Assembly (NCBI GenBank): GCA_016191525.1
Contig: JACPOK010000033.1
Coordinates: forward strand, 868,001 to 932,000
Direction: 5' to 3'
Length of the DNA: 64,000 bases
DNA from: Burkholderiales bacterium
Lineage (GTDB): Bacteria; Pseudomonadota; Gammaproteobacteria; Burkholderiales; Burkholderiaceae_C
A program made the position numbers and the translations under genes. Below the pieces are notes generated by a model. The model did no database searches. It was not told the DNA's origin and saw only the letters and a list, made by a program, of their open reading frames with translations. The first letter of the stretch is position 1; each line of letters begins with the position of its first letter. Positions 31,203 through 43,581 of the stretch are shown here, piece by piece.

Positions 31203-31736
31203 TCAGGCCAGCGCGATCAGGTCCGTCGTGCCCGGGTCCACGCCGGCCTGCATCAGCAGCGTGGTCGCCTGTCCGCGGTGGTGCGTCTGGTGGTTGAAGA
31301 AATGGGTCATCGCCTTCCACACAGGGTGCTCCCGCTGCACGCCTTTGCTGTTGGCGTAGCGCATGGTGAGCAGCGGATATTCCTGCGGCATTTCGGCGAT
31401 CCAGCCTTCGATGGCCACATCCAGCCGCTCGCGCCGCTCGCACAGGGCGGCCCAGTCCTCGAACAGTACCGTCGCGTGCACGGCGCCGGGCGGGAGCGAA
31501 AGCAAGTTCTCAGGCAGCGATGCGAAGGCCACGCCCTGGCGGGCGAAGCGCTGCAGCCAGAGGCAGTCGCCCCACACGATGTGGTTCAGCGTGTTGTGGA
31601 TGGAGCCGAAGAAGGCGCCGCGCTCCCGCTTGCGCTCTTCGTCGGAAAGCTTGCCGCAGGTGGCAAACAGGTTCTGGTTGAACCAGCGGTTGTAGCGGGC
31701 AAGGTAGCGGTAGTTGTCAATGAAGGCCTGTTCCAT
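31203..31736 (-). CDS. DinB-family protein
   Basis: The 177-residue protein has the four-helix DinB/YfiT fold features: YNRWFNQNLFATC at the start, the first metal histidine in SIHNTLNHIVWGD, and the second cluster HFFNHQTHHRGQ near the C-terminus. Family members are metal-dependent thiol S-transferases or proteins of unknown role; the name comes from damage-inducible genes in Bacillus and does not prove an SOS function. It lies just upstream of the 5-oxoprolinase 3' end on the same strand, but nothing links it to that cluster. Confidence 0.82.
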   Translation of the reverse strand: MEQAFIDNYRYLARYNRWFNQNLFATCGKLSDEERKRERGAFFGSIHNTLNHIVWGDCLWLQRFARQGVAFASLPENLLSLPPGAVHATVLFEDWAALCERRERLDVAIEGWIAEMPQEYPLLTMRYANSKGVQREHPVWKAMTHFFNHQTHHRGQATTLLMQAGVDPGTTDLIALA

Positions 31737-31755
31737 GCCTTCATTGTTCCACTGC

Positions 31756-35361
<3,606 letters not shown>

Positions 35362-35403
35362 AGTCTCGTGCTTGTCAATGTATCGCGGCGCGCCGGCCCT
35401 GTA

Positions 35404-36363
35404 TCACTGGGTGTAGTACGGGATGAAGATATTGTTGGCCTCGTTGCCGACCAATCGTACCCATTCCCTGGAAAACTTCTCGCCCAGCCGCTTGATCTCG
35501 CTGTCGAACTCGCTGCTGACCCGCTCGACCTTGATGCCGTGGGCGCGCAGCTCGTTGGTGGAATCCTGCATCACGGCCTGGCTTTTCGCCCAGCCCCGTG
35601 TTTCGGCCGAAGCGGCTGCCTGCAGCACCGACTTCTGCACCGCCGGTTTCAGCGCGTTGAACGCCTTGGCGTTGACGAAGACGATGTTCTTGGGGAACCA
35701 GGCGTTGATCTCGTAGTAGTACTTGATGGGGCCCCAGACCTGGTTTTCGACGCCCGTCACGGCCGAGGTGATCATGTTGTCCATCCGGCCCTCGGCCAGC
35801 GCCTTGTTCACTTCCACCATGGCCACGTCCACCGGCACGGCCTTCATGAACTCGGCGATGCGGATCGTGGTCTGGTTGTAGGTGCGCATCTTGGTCGCCG
35901 CGAAGTCAGCCGAGCCGCGGATGGGCTTGTTGGAGAACAGGCCCTGCGGCGGCCAGGGAACGGCGTAAAGAACCTTCAGGCCGCGTGCCAGGAAATGCTT
36001 TTCGATCAGCGGCCGCTGCAGCGACCACATGCGCTGCGCATCGCCGTAGCTGCTGACCACGAAGGGGATCGAGTCGGCCCCTGCGATCGGGATGTCCTTG
36101 ACCAGGCTGCTCATGATGGTTTCGCCGGCGTCGGCCTTGCCGTCCTGCACCGCCTGGCGGATGTCGTTGAGCTTGGCCAGCGTGTTGTTGGGGAACAGCT
36201 CGATCTTCAGCTGGCCCGCCGAAGCCTGCTCCACCTCCTGCGCGAACTGGTACAGGTTCTGGGTGTGGAACGACTCGGCGCGGTAGCCGGTGGCCAGCTT
36301 CCAGCTTGTTTGGGCGTGCGCTGTCCCCGCCGCGAGAATCGCGGCAATCAAAAAAGTCTTCAT
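35404..36363 (-). CDS. TRAP transporter substrate-binding protein (DctP type)
   Basis: A 319-residue periplasmic binding protein with a signal peptide (about residues 1-17, ending AHA-QT). The DctP fold is shown by SFHTQNLYQFAQEVEQASAG, VPWPPQGLFSNKP and KYYYEINAWFPKN. No DctQ or DctM genes are beside it, but a full TRAP set lies at 43582-46357. Its binding protein shares many segments with this one (FHT-NL-QFA, VPWPPQG, AW-PKN), so the two are paralogues. It lies between the oxoprolinase and the DUF1445 gene, probably in one transcript. Confidence 0.92.
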   Translation of the reverse strand: MKTFLIAAILAAGTAHAQTSWKLATGYRAESFHTQNLYQFAQEVEQASAGQLKIELFPNNTLAKLNDIRQAVQDGKADAGETIMSSLVKDIPIAGADSIPFVVSSYGDAQRMWSLQRPLIEKHFLARGLKVLYAVPWPPQGLFSNKPIRGSADFAATKMRTYNQTTIRIAEFMKAVPVDVAMVEVNKALAEGRMDNMITSAVTGVENQVWGPIKYYYEINAWFPKNIVFVNAKAFNALKPAVQKSVLQAAASAETRGWAKSQAVMQDSTNELRAHGIKVERVSSEFDSEIKRLGEKFSREWVRLVGNEANNIFIPYYTQ

Positions 36364-36367
36364 GGAA

Positions 36368-37135
36368 CTACCCCTTGAGGTCTGTCACAAACATCTTGCC
36401 GGGCGCGTGCGTGATGCACACGGGCAAGCGGCTCTTCTGGGCCACCCACTGCGGCGTGACGCCGCATGCCCAGAAGATGGGGACTTCGTCGTCCTTGATG
36501 CTCACGGCATCACCGTAGTCCGGCTTCGCGAGATCGGCGATGCCGATCGCGGCCGGATTGCCGATATGAACGGGCGCGCCGTGCGCCACGTCAAACCGGC
36601 CAGAGATCTCCACCACCTTGGCCACGTCGCGGCTCTTGATCGGCCGCATGCTCACCACCATCTCGCCGCTGAACGGCCCGGCGCTCTCGCACGGGATGCT
36701 GGTGCGGTACATCGCCACGTTGCGCCCCTGCACCACGTGGCGCAGCGGAATGCCGGCCTCGGCCACCGCCGCCTCGAAGGAGAAGCTGCAGCCGATCAGG
36801 AAGCTCACGTAGTCCTCGCGCCAGAGCGAGGCAACTTCATCGCGTTCTTCCACCAGCTCGCCGTCGCGGTACACCCGGTAGCCGGGAATATCGGTCGCGA
36901 TGTTGGCACCAGGTGCGCAGCCTGGCTCGGTGGCGCCCGCCGCCAGCACCTCGATCAGCGGGCACGGCTTGGGGTTGCGCTGGCAGAACAGCAGGAAGTC
37001 GAAAGCCTGCGCCTTGGGCACGATCATCAGATTGGCCTGCAGGAAGCCCGGCGCGTGGCCGGATGTCGGCTCGGCAAAACGGCCTTCGCGCGCGGCCTGG
37101 CGCAGCGCCTGGGGTTGGGGGTAGATGGCGTTCAT
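36368..37135 (-). CDS. DUF1445 / D-glutamate cyclase-family protein
   Basis: The 255-residue protein matches the DUF1445 (YcsI) family, also annotated putative hydro-lyase: a [22 protein letters not shown] start, [32 protein letters not shown] and ACGVTPQ near the C-terminus. A vertebrate mitochondrial relative converts D-glutamate to 5-oxo-D-proline, and the Bacillus gene lies next to oxoprolinase subunits. Here it is 4 bases from the TRAP binding protein gene and close to a 5-oxoprolinase, which fits. The ATG at 37135 was chosen because similarity begins at [11 protein letters not shown]. Confidence 0.88.
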   Translation of the reverse strand: MNAIYPQPQALRQAAREGRFAEPTSGHAPGFLQANLMIVPKAQAFDFLLFCQRNPKPCPLIEVLAAGATEPGCAPGANIATDIPGYRVYRDGELVEERDEVASLWREDYVSFLIGCSFSFEAAVAEAGIPLRHVVQGRNVAMYRTSIPCESAGPFSGEMVVSMRPIKSRDVAKVVEISGRFDVAHGAPVHIGNPAAIGIADLAKPDYGDAVSIKDDEVPIFWACGVTPQWVAQKSRLPVCITHAPGKMFVTDLKG

Positions 37136-37151
37136 GTGACAGCGTGTAGGG

Positions 37152-37856
37152 TTACAGGCCCAGGTAGGCCTTCTTGATTCGTTCGTCGTGCAGCAGTTCC
37201 TGGCCCTTGCCATGCATGACGATGCGGCCGGTCTGGATGACATAGCCGTAGTGCGCGATGGACAGGGCCTTTTGCAGGTTCTGCTCCACCAGCAGGATGG
37301 AAACGCCGCGCGCGTTGACCTGCTGGATGACTTCCAGCACCTTGGTCACGAACTTGGGCGCGATCCCCCACGAGGGCTCGTCCAGCATCAGCAGCTTGGG
37401 CCGCGCCATCAAGCCGCGGGCGATGGCCAGCATCTGCTGCTCGCCGCCGCTCATGGTGCCGGCCAGCTGCGTGGCCCGCTCTTTCAGGATCGGGAACAGC
37501 TGCAGCATCTCGTCGATGCCGGCCGCGACTTCGTGCTTGTCGCTGCGGGTGAACGCGCCCAGCTCCAGGTTGCGCCGCACCGTGAGGCGCGGGAACAGGC
37601 GCCGGCCTTCCGGCACCAGCGACAGCCCCAGCGGCACACGCTTGTGCGCCGGCATGGTGTGGATGGGTTCGTTGTTGAAGGTGATGGTGCCCGCGCCGGC
37701 GGCGTTCAGGCCCGCCACCGCACGCAGCGTGGTGGACTTGCCGTTGCCGTTGCCCCCCACCAGCGCCACGATCTGGCCTTCGGGCACGGTGAGGCTGACG
37801 TCGGAGATGGCCAGCACGTCGTCGTAACTCACCTTGAGGTTCTTGATGTCGAGCAC
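37152..37856 (-). CDS. livF: Branched-chain-type ABC transporter ATPase (LivF)
   Basis: A 234-residue ATPase of the HAAT uptake family: Walker [10 protein letters not shown], signature [16 protein letters not shown], Walker [22 protein letters not shown]-like segments and the length fit LivF. The start is GTG, 2 bases after the livG stop. The substrate is unknown: this family imports branched-chain amino acids, but also amides, urea and aromatic acids, and its place between oxoprolinase and racemase genes suggests an amino acid derivative. Confidence 0.93.
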   Translation of the reverse strand: MLDIKNLKVSYDDVLAISDVSLTVPEGQIVALVGGNGNGKSTTLRAVAGLNAAGAGTITFNNEPIHTMPAHKRVPLGLSLVPEGRRLFPRLTVRRNLELGAFTRSDKHEVAAGIDEMLQLFPILKERATQLAGTMSGGEQQMLAIARGLMARPKLLMLDEPSWGIAPKFVTKVLEVIQQVNARGVSILLVEQNLQKALSIAHYGYVIQTGRIVMHGKGQELLHDERIKKAYLGL

Positions 37857-37858
37857 GT

Positions 37859-38569
37859 TCAGTCCCCCAGGTAGGCAGTGATCACCTGCGGGTCATTCGA
37901 AACCTGCTGCGGCGTGCCCTCGGCGATCTTGCAGCCGCGGTCCAGCACCACGATCTTGTCGGCGATGGGCATGATGCCTTCCAGCACGTGCTCCACGATC
38001 AGGCAGGCGATGCCGCGGTCGCGGATCTTCAGCACCACGTCCACGGCCTCCTTCACCTCCGAAGGGTTCAGGCCCGCCATCACTTCGTCCATCAGCAGGA
38101 TGCGCGGCTGGATGGCCAGGGCCCGCGCCACCGCCAGGCGGCGCTGCTCGCTGATGGTCATGCTGCCGGCCGGCTTGTCGGCAAAGCGCTCCAGGTTGGC
38201 GAAGGCCAGCCATTCCATGGCGGCCTTGCGCGCGGCGCCGACCTTGTGCTCGCTGAGCATGGCGGCCGTCATCACGTTCTCGCAGGCGGTCATGCTGGTA
38301 AACGTGCGGGCGATCTGGAAGGTGCGGCCCACGCCGGCGCGGGCGCAGTCTTCCGGCGGCAGGCCGGCGATCTCGCGGCCGCCCAGCGTGATGCTGCCGG
38401 AGGTGGGCTTGAAGAAGCCCGCCACGCAGTTGAACATCGTGGTCTTGCCCGCGCCGTTGGGCCCGATCAGGCCGACGATCTGGCCCGAATCCACCGTGAA
38501 GGTGACGTCCTCGTTGGCTGTGATGCCGCCGAAACGCTTGCTGACGCTGTTGACTTCAAGCAGCTTCAT
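37859..38569 (-). CDS. livG: Branched-chain-type ABC transporter ATPase (LivG)
   Basis: A 236-residue partner ATPase: Walker A GPNGAGKTTMFN, signature ISEQRRLAVARALA, Walker B ILLMDEVMAGLNPSE. The LivG-specific C-terminus ends ITAYLGD. The usual LSGGQ is altered to MTISEQ, which is common in LivG proteins. The ATG at 38569 overlaps the livM stop by 4 bases; the longer open frame upstream is the antisense-frame shadow of livM. Confidence 0.93.
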   Translation of the reverse strand: MKLLEVNSVSKRFGGITANEDVTFTVDSGQIVGLIGPNGAGKTTMFNCVAGFFKPTSGSITLGGREIAGLPPEDCARAGVGRTFQIARTFTSMTACENVMTAAMLSEHKVGAARKAAMEWLAFANLERFADKPAGSMTISEQRRLAVARALAIQPRILLMDEVMAGLNPSEVKEAVDVVLKIRDRGIACLIVEHVLEGIMPIADKIVVLDRGCKIAEGTPQQVSNDPQVITAYLGD

Positions 38570-39579
38570 TTGGCCTCCGCGACGGCAGAGTGGCTGGCCG
38601 GGGCGGCTTCGCCGCGCGCGGCACGCCGCGAAGCCCAGCGCCGCGTGACGTTCTGCCACCAGCCGATGATGCCCGTGGGGTAGAACACCGCGATGATGAT
38701 GATCAGCGTGGCGTAGATGATGGTGTCGGTGCCGCGGCCGGAACCGCCGAACACGACGCGCGTCGTTTCCTCGATCGTGGTCAGCACAACGGAGCCGAGC
38801 ACCGGGCCGAACAGCGTTCCTACCCCGCCCAGGATGGAGACCAGCGCCATCTTGATCGAGAGCGAAGTGGACAGCACCGAGTTCGGGTCGATGTACAGCT
38901 CCTTCTGCGCGTACAGGCTGCCGCCCACCGCCGTGAAGAAGGCGCTGACCGACAGGGCCACCTGCTTGTAGCGGGCGATATTCACGCCAATGCTGCGCGC
39001 CGCATCCGGCTCGTCCTTGATGGCGCGGAAGTAGTAGCCCAGGTAGCTGCGCTCTATCCACCAGTTCGCGCCCAGCGTGATGAGCAGCAGGCCCAGCGCC
39101 AGCCAGTAGTAGGGCAGCTTGGTGGCGAAATTCATCCACAGCCAGCCCGTCTTTGCCATGGGCACGTACAGGCCCACCGCGGCGCCGCCGTATTCCCACT
39201 CGGTGAAGAAGATCTGCACCAGCTCGGCCACCGCGATGGTGGCCATCGCGAAGTAGTGGCCCTTGAGGCGGAAGCACGACCAGCCGAAGCCCAGGCTCAG
39301 CGCCGAGGCGATCACGCCGCCGCACAGCACGCCGATCCAGGGGTTGACGCCGAATTTCACCAAGAGCAGCGTGGAGGTGTAGGCACCCAGCCCGAAGAAA
39401 GCGGCGTGGCCCAGCGACACCTGGCCGGCATAGCCGCCCACGATGTTCCAGGAAACGCCCAGCTGCGCGGCCAGCAGCACCAGGATGGCCAGGTTCAGGT
39501 GCGAAGTGTCGATGAAGGCCGGCAACACCAGCGCTGCCAGAAGCCCTATCAACGGAAAAGCGGATTTCTTCATGGTCAT
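38566..39579 (-). CDS. livM: Branched-chain-type ABC transporter permease (LivM)
   Basis: A 337-residue inner-membrane permease with about nine hydrophobic segments. Family markers are NIVGGYAGQVSLGHAAFFGLGAYT near the N-terminus and the ABC-interaction segment YYFRAIKDEPDAARSIGVN. The start at 39579 overlaps the livH stop (ATGA); an ATG two codons later is also possible. Confidence 0.92.
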   Translation of the reverse strand: MTMKKSAFPLIGLLAALVLPAFIDTSHLNLAILVLLAAQLGVSWNIVGGYAGQVSLGHAAFFGLGAYTSTLLLVKFGVNPWIGVLCGGVIASALSLGFGWSCFRLKGHYFAMATIAVAELVQIFFTEWEYGGAAVGLYVPMAKTGWLWMNFATKLPYYWLALGLLLITLGANWWIERSYLGYYFRAIKDEPDAARSIGVNIARYKQVALSVSAFFTAVGGSLYAQKELYIDPNSVLSTSLSIKMALVSILGGVGTLFGPVLGSVVLTTIEETTRVVFGGSGRGTDTIIYATLIIIIAVFYPTGIIGWWQNVTRRWASRRAARGEAAPASHSAVAEAK

Positions 39580-40442
39580 GCCTTGCCCATCAGGCCTTGC
39601 GGGCGGAACATCAGCACGCCGAGGAACAGCACCAGCACGATGGCCAGCTTGTACTGCGGGCCGAGCAGCAGGCCGCCCATCACCTCGATCACGCCGACCA
39701 GGATGCCGGCCCAGAAAGCGCCAGTCACGCTGCCGAAGCCGCCCAGGTTCACCACCACGAACGCCAGCAGGATGAAGTTGGCGCCGACGTCGGGGAAGAT
39801 CGGGAAGAAGTTGGCCAGCAGCACGCCCGCGGCCCCGGCACAGGCGGCGCCTATGCCCCAGGCCAGCGAGAACATCTTGTGGGAGTCGATGCCCATCAGC
39901 CGCGCCGCGTCCTTGTCGGCTGCGGTGGCCTCCAGCGCCGCCCCCAGCTTGGTGTGGTTCAGGAAGTACCAGATGATCCCCGTCACCAGCACCGCGCCCA
40001 GGCCCGCCACCAGCTGCGGCTGGCCCAGCTGCAGGCCCAGCAGCTTGACGCTGCCGCTGACGGCGGAGTTCTCGATGGAGCGGAAATCGGGCTTCCACAG
40101 GAACTGCGCCACGCCGCGCAGCAGGATCATGATGCCGAAGGTGGTGAAGATCTGCGACAGCATGGGCGCGTTGACGATGCGCACGATCACCAGCCGGTAC
40201 AGCAGCACGCCGAAGGCGAACAGCATCAGCACGGTGAGCGGCAGCGTCAGCAGCGGGTCCAGCGCATACAGGGCGAACAGCCAGAAGCTGGAGTACATGC
40301 CCAGCATCAGGAATTCGCCGTGGGCGAAGTTCACGATGTCCATGACGCCGAAGATCATGGTGAGCCCGATGGCCACCAGCGCGTAGATCAGGCCGATCAG
40401 CACACCGGAGGCCAGCGTCTGCAGGAGGATTTCGGCGGTCAT
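39576..40442 (-). CDS. livH: Branched-chain-type ABC transporter permease (LivH)
   Basis: A 288-residue permease with eight or so membrane segments. It begins LASGVLIGLIYALVAIGLTM and contains the LivH-typical MDIVNFAHGEFLMLGMY and LEATAADKDAARLMGID (interaction with the ATPases). It forms the channel with LivM. It follows the binding-protein gene by 36 bases and overlaps livM, so the five ABC genes form an operon read leftward. Confidence 0.93.
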   Translation of the reverse strand: MTAEILLQTLASGVLIGLIYALVAIGLTMIFGVMDIVNFAHGEFLMLGMYSSFWLFALYALDPLLTLPLTVLMLFAFGVLLYRLVIVRIVNAPMLSQIFTTFGIMILLRGVAQFLWKPDFRSIENSAVSGSVKLLGLQLGQPQLVAGLGAVLVTGIIWYFLNHTKLGAALEATAADKDAARLMGIDSHKMFSLAWGIGAACAGAAGVLLANFFPIFPDVGANFILLAFVVVNLGGFGSVTGAFWAGILVGVIEVMGGLLLGPQYKLAIVLVLFLGVLMFRPQGLMGKA

Positions 40443-40478
40443 GCCCGTGTTCCCTGGTACTTCATGTGGGTGGGGTGC

Positions 40479-41744
40479 CTACTTGCGCTGGTCCCACTTG
40501 GGCATGGGCCAGATCACCTCGCGCGAGGCCATGCTGAACGGCCACACGGTGTTGTACTTGCCGTCCACGATCTGCACCAGGATGCCCTGGCCCAGCGTGT
40601 TCTGGCCGCTGGCATCAAACTTCACGCCCTTCCACGGCATGATCAGGTTCTTGCCCTGGATGTCGGTGGCCACCAGCGCCTTGCGGATGGCTTCCGGCTC
40701 GGTGCTGCCGGCGCGGTTGATCGCATCGGCCAGCACCATCATGCCGGTGAAGGTGCGCGACGAATTGCCGGTGAAGTTGATCTTGTAGCGCGTGTTGAAC
40801 AGGTCGTTGACCGACTTGATCAGCGGGTTGGTCTTGGCCAGGTCCAGCGCCCACACTTCACGCGTGATGACGTACTCGGCGTCCTTGCCCAGCGTCTTGA
40901 TGAACTCGGTGTCGGTGAAGCCGGCGTTGTTGGCCAGGATCATGTCGGGCGAGAAGCCGAGCTCCTTGTACGTCTTCATCGACAGGATGGCGTCGGGCGT
41001 GTAGGAGGACTGCAGCACCAGGTTGGGGTTGGCGGCCTTGAGCGACTGCACCTCGGAAGTGAGCTGCGTGCTCTTGGCCGGGTACACGATCTGCTTGACC
41101 AGGTTGTACTTGAAGTCCGGCGCCAGGCGCGCCTGCAGCTTGGTGGTCTCGGTGCCCCACAGGCCGTTCTCGTTCAGCGTGGCGATGTTGCCGGGCTTGA
41201 TACCCTTCTTCGCTTCCAGTTCGCGCAGGAAGTCGAAGGCGTTGTGCACGAACAGGTCGTCGTGCGGCGTGGTGCGGAAGAACCATTTGAAGCTGCGCTG
41301 GGTCAGCGAGGCGGAAGACGACTCCGGGTTCAGGAACGGGATGCCCGCGCGCTCGGCGATCTGGCTGGCCGTGGCGGTGACGGCGCTGTTGTAGGCACCG
41401 ACGATGGCCACCACCTTTTCCTGGGTGATCAGGCGCTCGGCCTCGGAGGCGCCGGTCTGCGGGTTGGCCTGGTGGTCGGCGAACACCAGCTTGATCTTCG
41501 CGCCCTTCAGGTTGGGCAGGCCCTTGCCGGCCGAGAAAGGCAGGTCCGAGATGCCGGCCGCGCCGTTGTTGATGATGTCCGCCGCGAGCTCCAGTGCGCT
41601 GCGCAGCTCGCCGCCCACCGAGGCGGAGGGGCCCGTCAGCGGGTAGATCACGCCGATGCGGATTTCCTGCTGCGCGTGGACTGAAATGCTCAGGCCCAGG
41701 CCTGAAATCAAGGCGGCCATCCTGGCCCGGGTAAACAACTTCAT
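40479..41744 (-). CDS. Branched-chain-type ABC transporter binding protein
   Basis: A 421-residue periplasmic binding protein with signal peptide (about residues 1-25, ending SVHA-QQ). The LivK/AmiC-like fold is shown by IRIGVIYPLTGPSASVGGE, LVFADHQANPQTGASEAERLI and VVAIVGAYNSAVTATAS. The ATG at 41744 has a GAGGAG ribosome site. A sigma70-like promoter (41796-41824) lies upstream. It is longer than LivK (about 370), as in HAAT receptors for amides or aromatic acids; the ligand is unknown. Confidence 0.92.
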   Translation of the reverse strand: MKLFTRARMAALISGLGLSISVHAQQEIRIGVIYPLTGPSASVGGELRSALELAADIINNGAAGISDLPFSAGKGLPNLKGAKIKLVFADHQANPQTGASEAERLITQEKVVAIVGAYNSAVTATASQIAERAGIPFLNPESSSASLTQRSFKWFFRTTPHDDLFVHNAFDFLRELEAKKGIKPGNIATLNENGLWGTETTKLQARLAPDFKYNLVKQIVYPAKSTQLTSEVQSLKAANPNLVLQSSYTPDAILSMKTYKELGFSPDMILANNAGFTDTEFIKTLGKDAEYVITREVWALDLAKTNPLIKSVNDLFNTRYKINFTGNSSRTFTGMMVLADAINRAGSTEPEAIRKALVATDIQGKNLIMPWKGVKFDASGQNTLGQGILVQIVDGKYNTVWPFSMASREVIWPMPKWDQRK

Positions 41745-41795
41745 CGAAGGCTCCTCACGTTGAAAAAATCTTGTCATTGCGCTGACGTGTGAGGA

Positions 41796-41824
41796 ATTGT
41801 GTTTGGCGGGTCCGGGCAAATCAA
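41796..41824 (-). promoter_or_regulatory. Predicted sigma70 promoter of the ABC importer operon
   Basis: Minus-strand TTGATT (41819-41824) and CACAAT (41796-41801) are 17 bases apart, between the LysR gene and the binding-protein gene. The same -35 and -10 hexamers occur upstream of the OmpA-like gene. An inverted repeat (TCCTCAC/GTGAGGA, 41752-41758 and 41789-41795) lies between it and the start codon. Confidence 0.5.
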
Positions 41825-41840
41825 ACAAGAAATTTTTCGC

Positions 41841-42764
41841 TTACCTCATCGATTTTTTCGATGCTGAGGCGGGGCGTGCTGGTTTTCCCTGAAGTTCGAT
41901 GAAACTGAAAACTTCCTTGACCACGGTTTCCACGGCCGAGGAAGTGGGGTCCGCGCGGTACGTCGCGAACACCGGCAGCGGCTGCAGCGCGGTATCGCAC
42001 TTCAGCAGCTTCAGGTTGCGGTGCTCCAGCAGGCGTTCGGCCGCCGCCAGCGGCAGCGTGGCCACGCCGAAGCCGCCTTCCACCAGCTGCGTCATCGCGG
42101 AGATCGAGGAAATGGTGTGCATCCGCTTGGGGCTCACCTCGCCCTGGCGGAACAGGTCCACCAGCGCCACGTGCGGCTGCGAGCCGCGCTGGAAGGTCAG
42201 GATGTCCAGCTCGCCCAGGTCGGCCAGGTGGTACATGCGTTTCCGGTGCTGCTGCTTGTGTCCCACGAAGACCATTTCCATCGGCGGCAACGCCCTGCTG
42301 CGCAAGCCTTCCATGGAAGCCGGCAGCGCCGCGAAGATCAGGTCCAGCGCGCCGCGGCGGATCTGGTCCAGCAGCACCGGCGTGGTTTCCACCGTCAGTT
42401 CCAGCTCCAGCCCCTGGTGGTCGTTCTGCAGCTTCTCCACCATCGGGATCAGCCACGAATGCAGGACCGACTCGATCGCGCCCAGCCGCAGCGTCATGGC
42501 TTGCGGCGTGCCCGACCCCATCTCGGCCTTCACCTCGCGCTGCAGTTCCAGCAGCCGCTGCGCGTAGGTGAAGAAACGCAGCCCGGCCACCGTCAGGCGG
42601 AACTGCTTGTCGCGCCGGTCCAGCAGCAGCACGCCCAACTCCTCTTCCAGCGCGGCGATGCGGCTGGACATGGCGGATTGGGTCAGGTAGAGCTTCTCGG
42701 CCGCCCGCGTCACGCTCTTGAGCGAGGCCACCCAGTAAAAAGCTTCCACGAACCGGAGGTTCAC
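41841..42764 (-). CDS. LysR-family transcriptional regulator
   Basis: A 307-residue regulator. The N-terminal winged helix-turn-helix (FVEAFYWVASLKSVTRAAEKLYLTQSAMSSRIAALEEELG) is typical. The C-terminal two-lobed ligand domain follows from about residue 90. The start is taken as GTG at 42764, which overlaps the racemase-family stop (GTGA); an upstream frame exists but has no LysR homology. It probably senses the substrate or a product of the surrounding importers and enzymes. It lies between the ABC operon and the racemase gene, all on the minus strand. Confidence 0.92.
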   Translation of the reverse strand: MNLRFVEAFYWVASLKSVTRAAEKLYLTQSAMSSRIAALEEELGVLLLDRRDKQFRLTVAGLRFFTYAQRLLELQREVKAEMGSGTPQAMTLRLGAIESVLHSWLIPMVEKLQNDHQGLELELTVETTPVLLDQIRRGALDLIFAALPASMEGLRSRALPPMEMVFVGHKQQHRKRMYHLADLGELDILTFQRGSQPHVALVDLFRQGEVSPKRMHTISSISAMTQLVEGGFGVATLPLAAAERLLEHRNLKLLKCDTALQPLPVFATYRADPTSSAVETVVKEVFSFIELQGKPARPASASKKSMR

Positions 42765-43558
42765 GGCATCGCCTTTTCGAACGGCGCCAGCAACACTTTC
42801 GATTGCAGCAGCGAAAAGGTCTTCATGCCCGTGGCCTGTTCGATCTGCGCCGCGTAGGGCGGCATGTTGGTGCACTCCAGCACCACGGTGGAAAGCGCCG
42901 GGGCACGGCGCTTGAGCGCGACTGCCGCGGCCACCACCCCGGCCTGTGCTTTTTCCAGGTCCATCTGCGGCTTGTTGCCGAGGATGGCGGTGCTGAACTC
43001 GCCTTTCGGGTCCACGCCCTCCACCAGCACATCGGCCAGCCTGTCGCGCCGCACCCCGGCCGCGCGCAGGTGCTCATGCCCCAGGCGGGCCGCACTAATG
43101 GTCAGCACCCCCACCTGCTTGTGCGCCGCCAGCAGTTCCGGCAGCTGCAGCAGGCTCGAGGTCACCACCGGCACCTTCACTGCCGCCTGCAGTTCCTTTT
43201 GCAGCAGCACCAGGAAACCGCAGCTGGTGGTGATGGCCGCCGCGCCGTCGCGTTCCAGCTGCCGCACCATGCCGGCGAAGCCCACGGCGATCTTGTTGGC
43301 GCGCATGCCCGCCGCCGTCTGCACCACTTTTTCCGGGAAGGCGCCCAGCACCATGACCTTGCGCGTGGGCACGGCAAACGATTCGGGGTTGCCGATATCG
43401 CCCAGCGGCCGCGGAAAGCGGGTGTCCAGCATCACGATGCCCAGGAAGCTGCCCCGGACGGATCCCGGGCCGATCTGCCCCGCTGTCGCCTGCGCAACCG
43501 GGGGAAACACCGGAGCGGCTGGCGCGGTAATTGCACTTATGCTTTGGCCTTCCTTCAT
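42761..43558 (-). CDS. Aspartate/glutamate racemase-family protein
   Basis: Up to 265 residues. The Asp/Glu racemase superfamily is shown by GIVMLDTRFPRPLGDIGNPE, the first catalytic-type cysteine in AITTSCGFLVLLQ and the second in VVLECTNMPPYAAQI. Members racemise amino acids, hydantoins or related acids, or are maleate isomerases. The first 35 residues look unlike the family and leave only 23 bases to the divergent TRAP gene, so the true start may be further in. Its stop overlaps the LysR start, linking regulation and catalysis. Confidence 0.85.
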   Translation of the reverse strand: MKEGQSISAITAPAAPVFPPVAQATAGQIGPGSVRGSFLGIVMLDTRFPRPLGDIGNPESFAVPTRKVMVLGAFPEKVVQTAAGMRANKIAVGFAGMVRQLERDGAAAITTSCGFLVLLQKELQAAVKVPVVTSSLLQLPELLAAHKQVGVLTISAARLGHEHLRAAGVRRDRLADVLVEGVDPKGEFSTAILGNKPQMDLEKAQAGVVAAAVALKRRAPALSTVVLECTNMPPYAAQIEQATGMKTFSLLQSKVLLAPFEKAMP

Positions 43559-43581
43559 TCGACCATTGTCCCGGAGAGCGC

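Noticed and set aside
39597..41684. A 695-codon open frame opposite livH and the ABC binding protein
   Set aside because: Spans two genes on the other strand, with Gln/His/Arg-rich sequence typical of antisense frames in such DNA.
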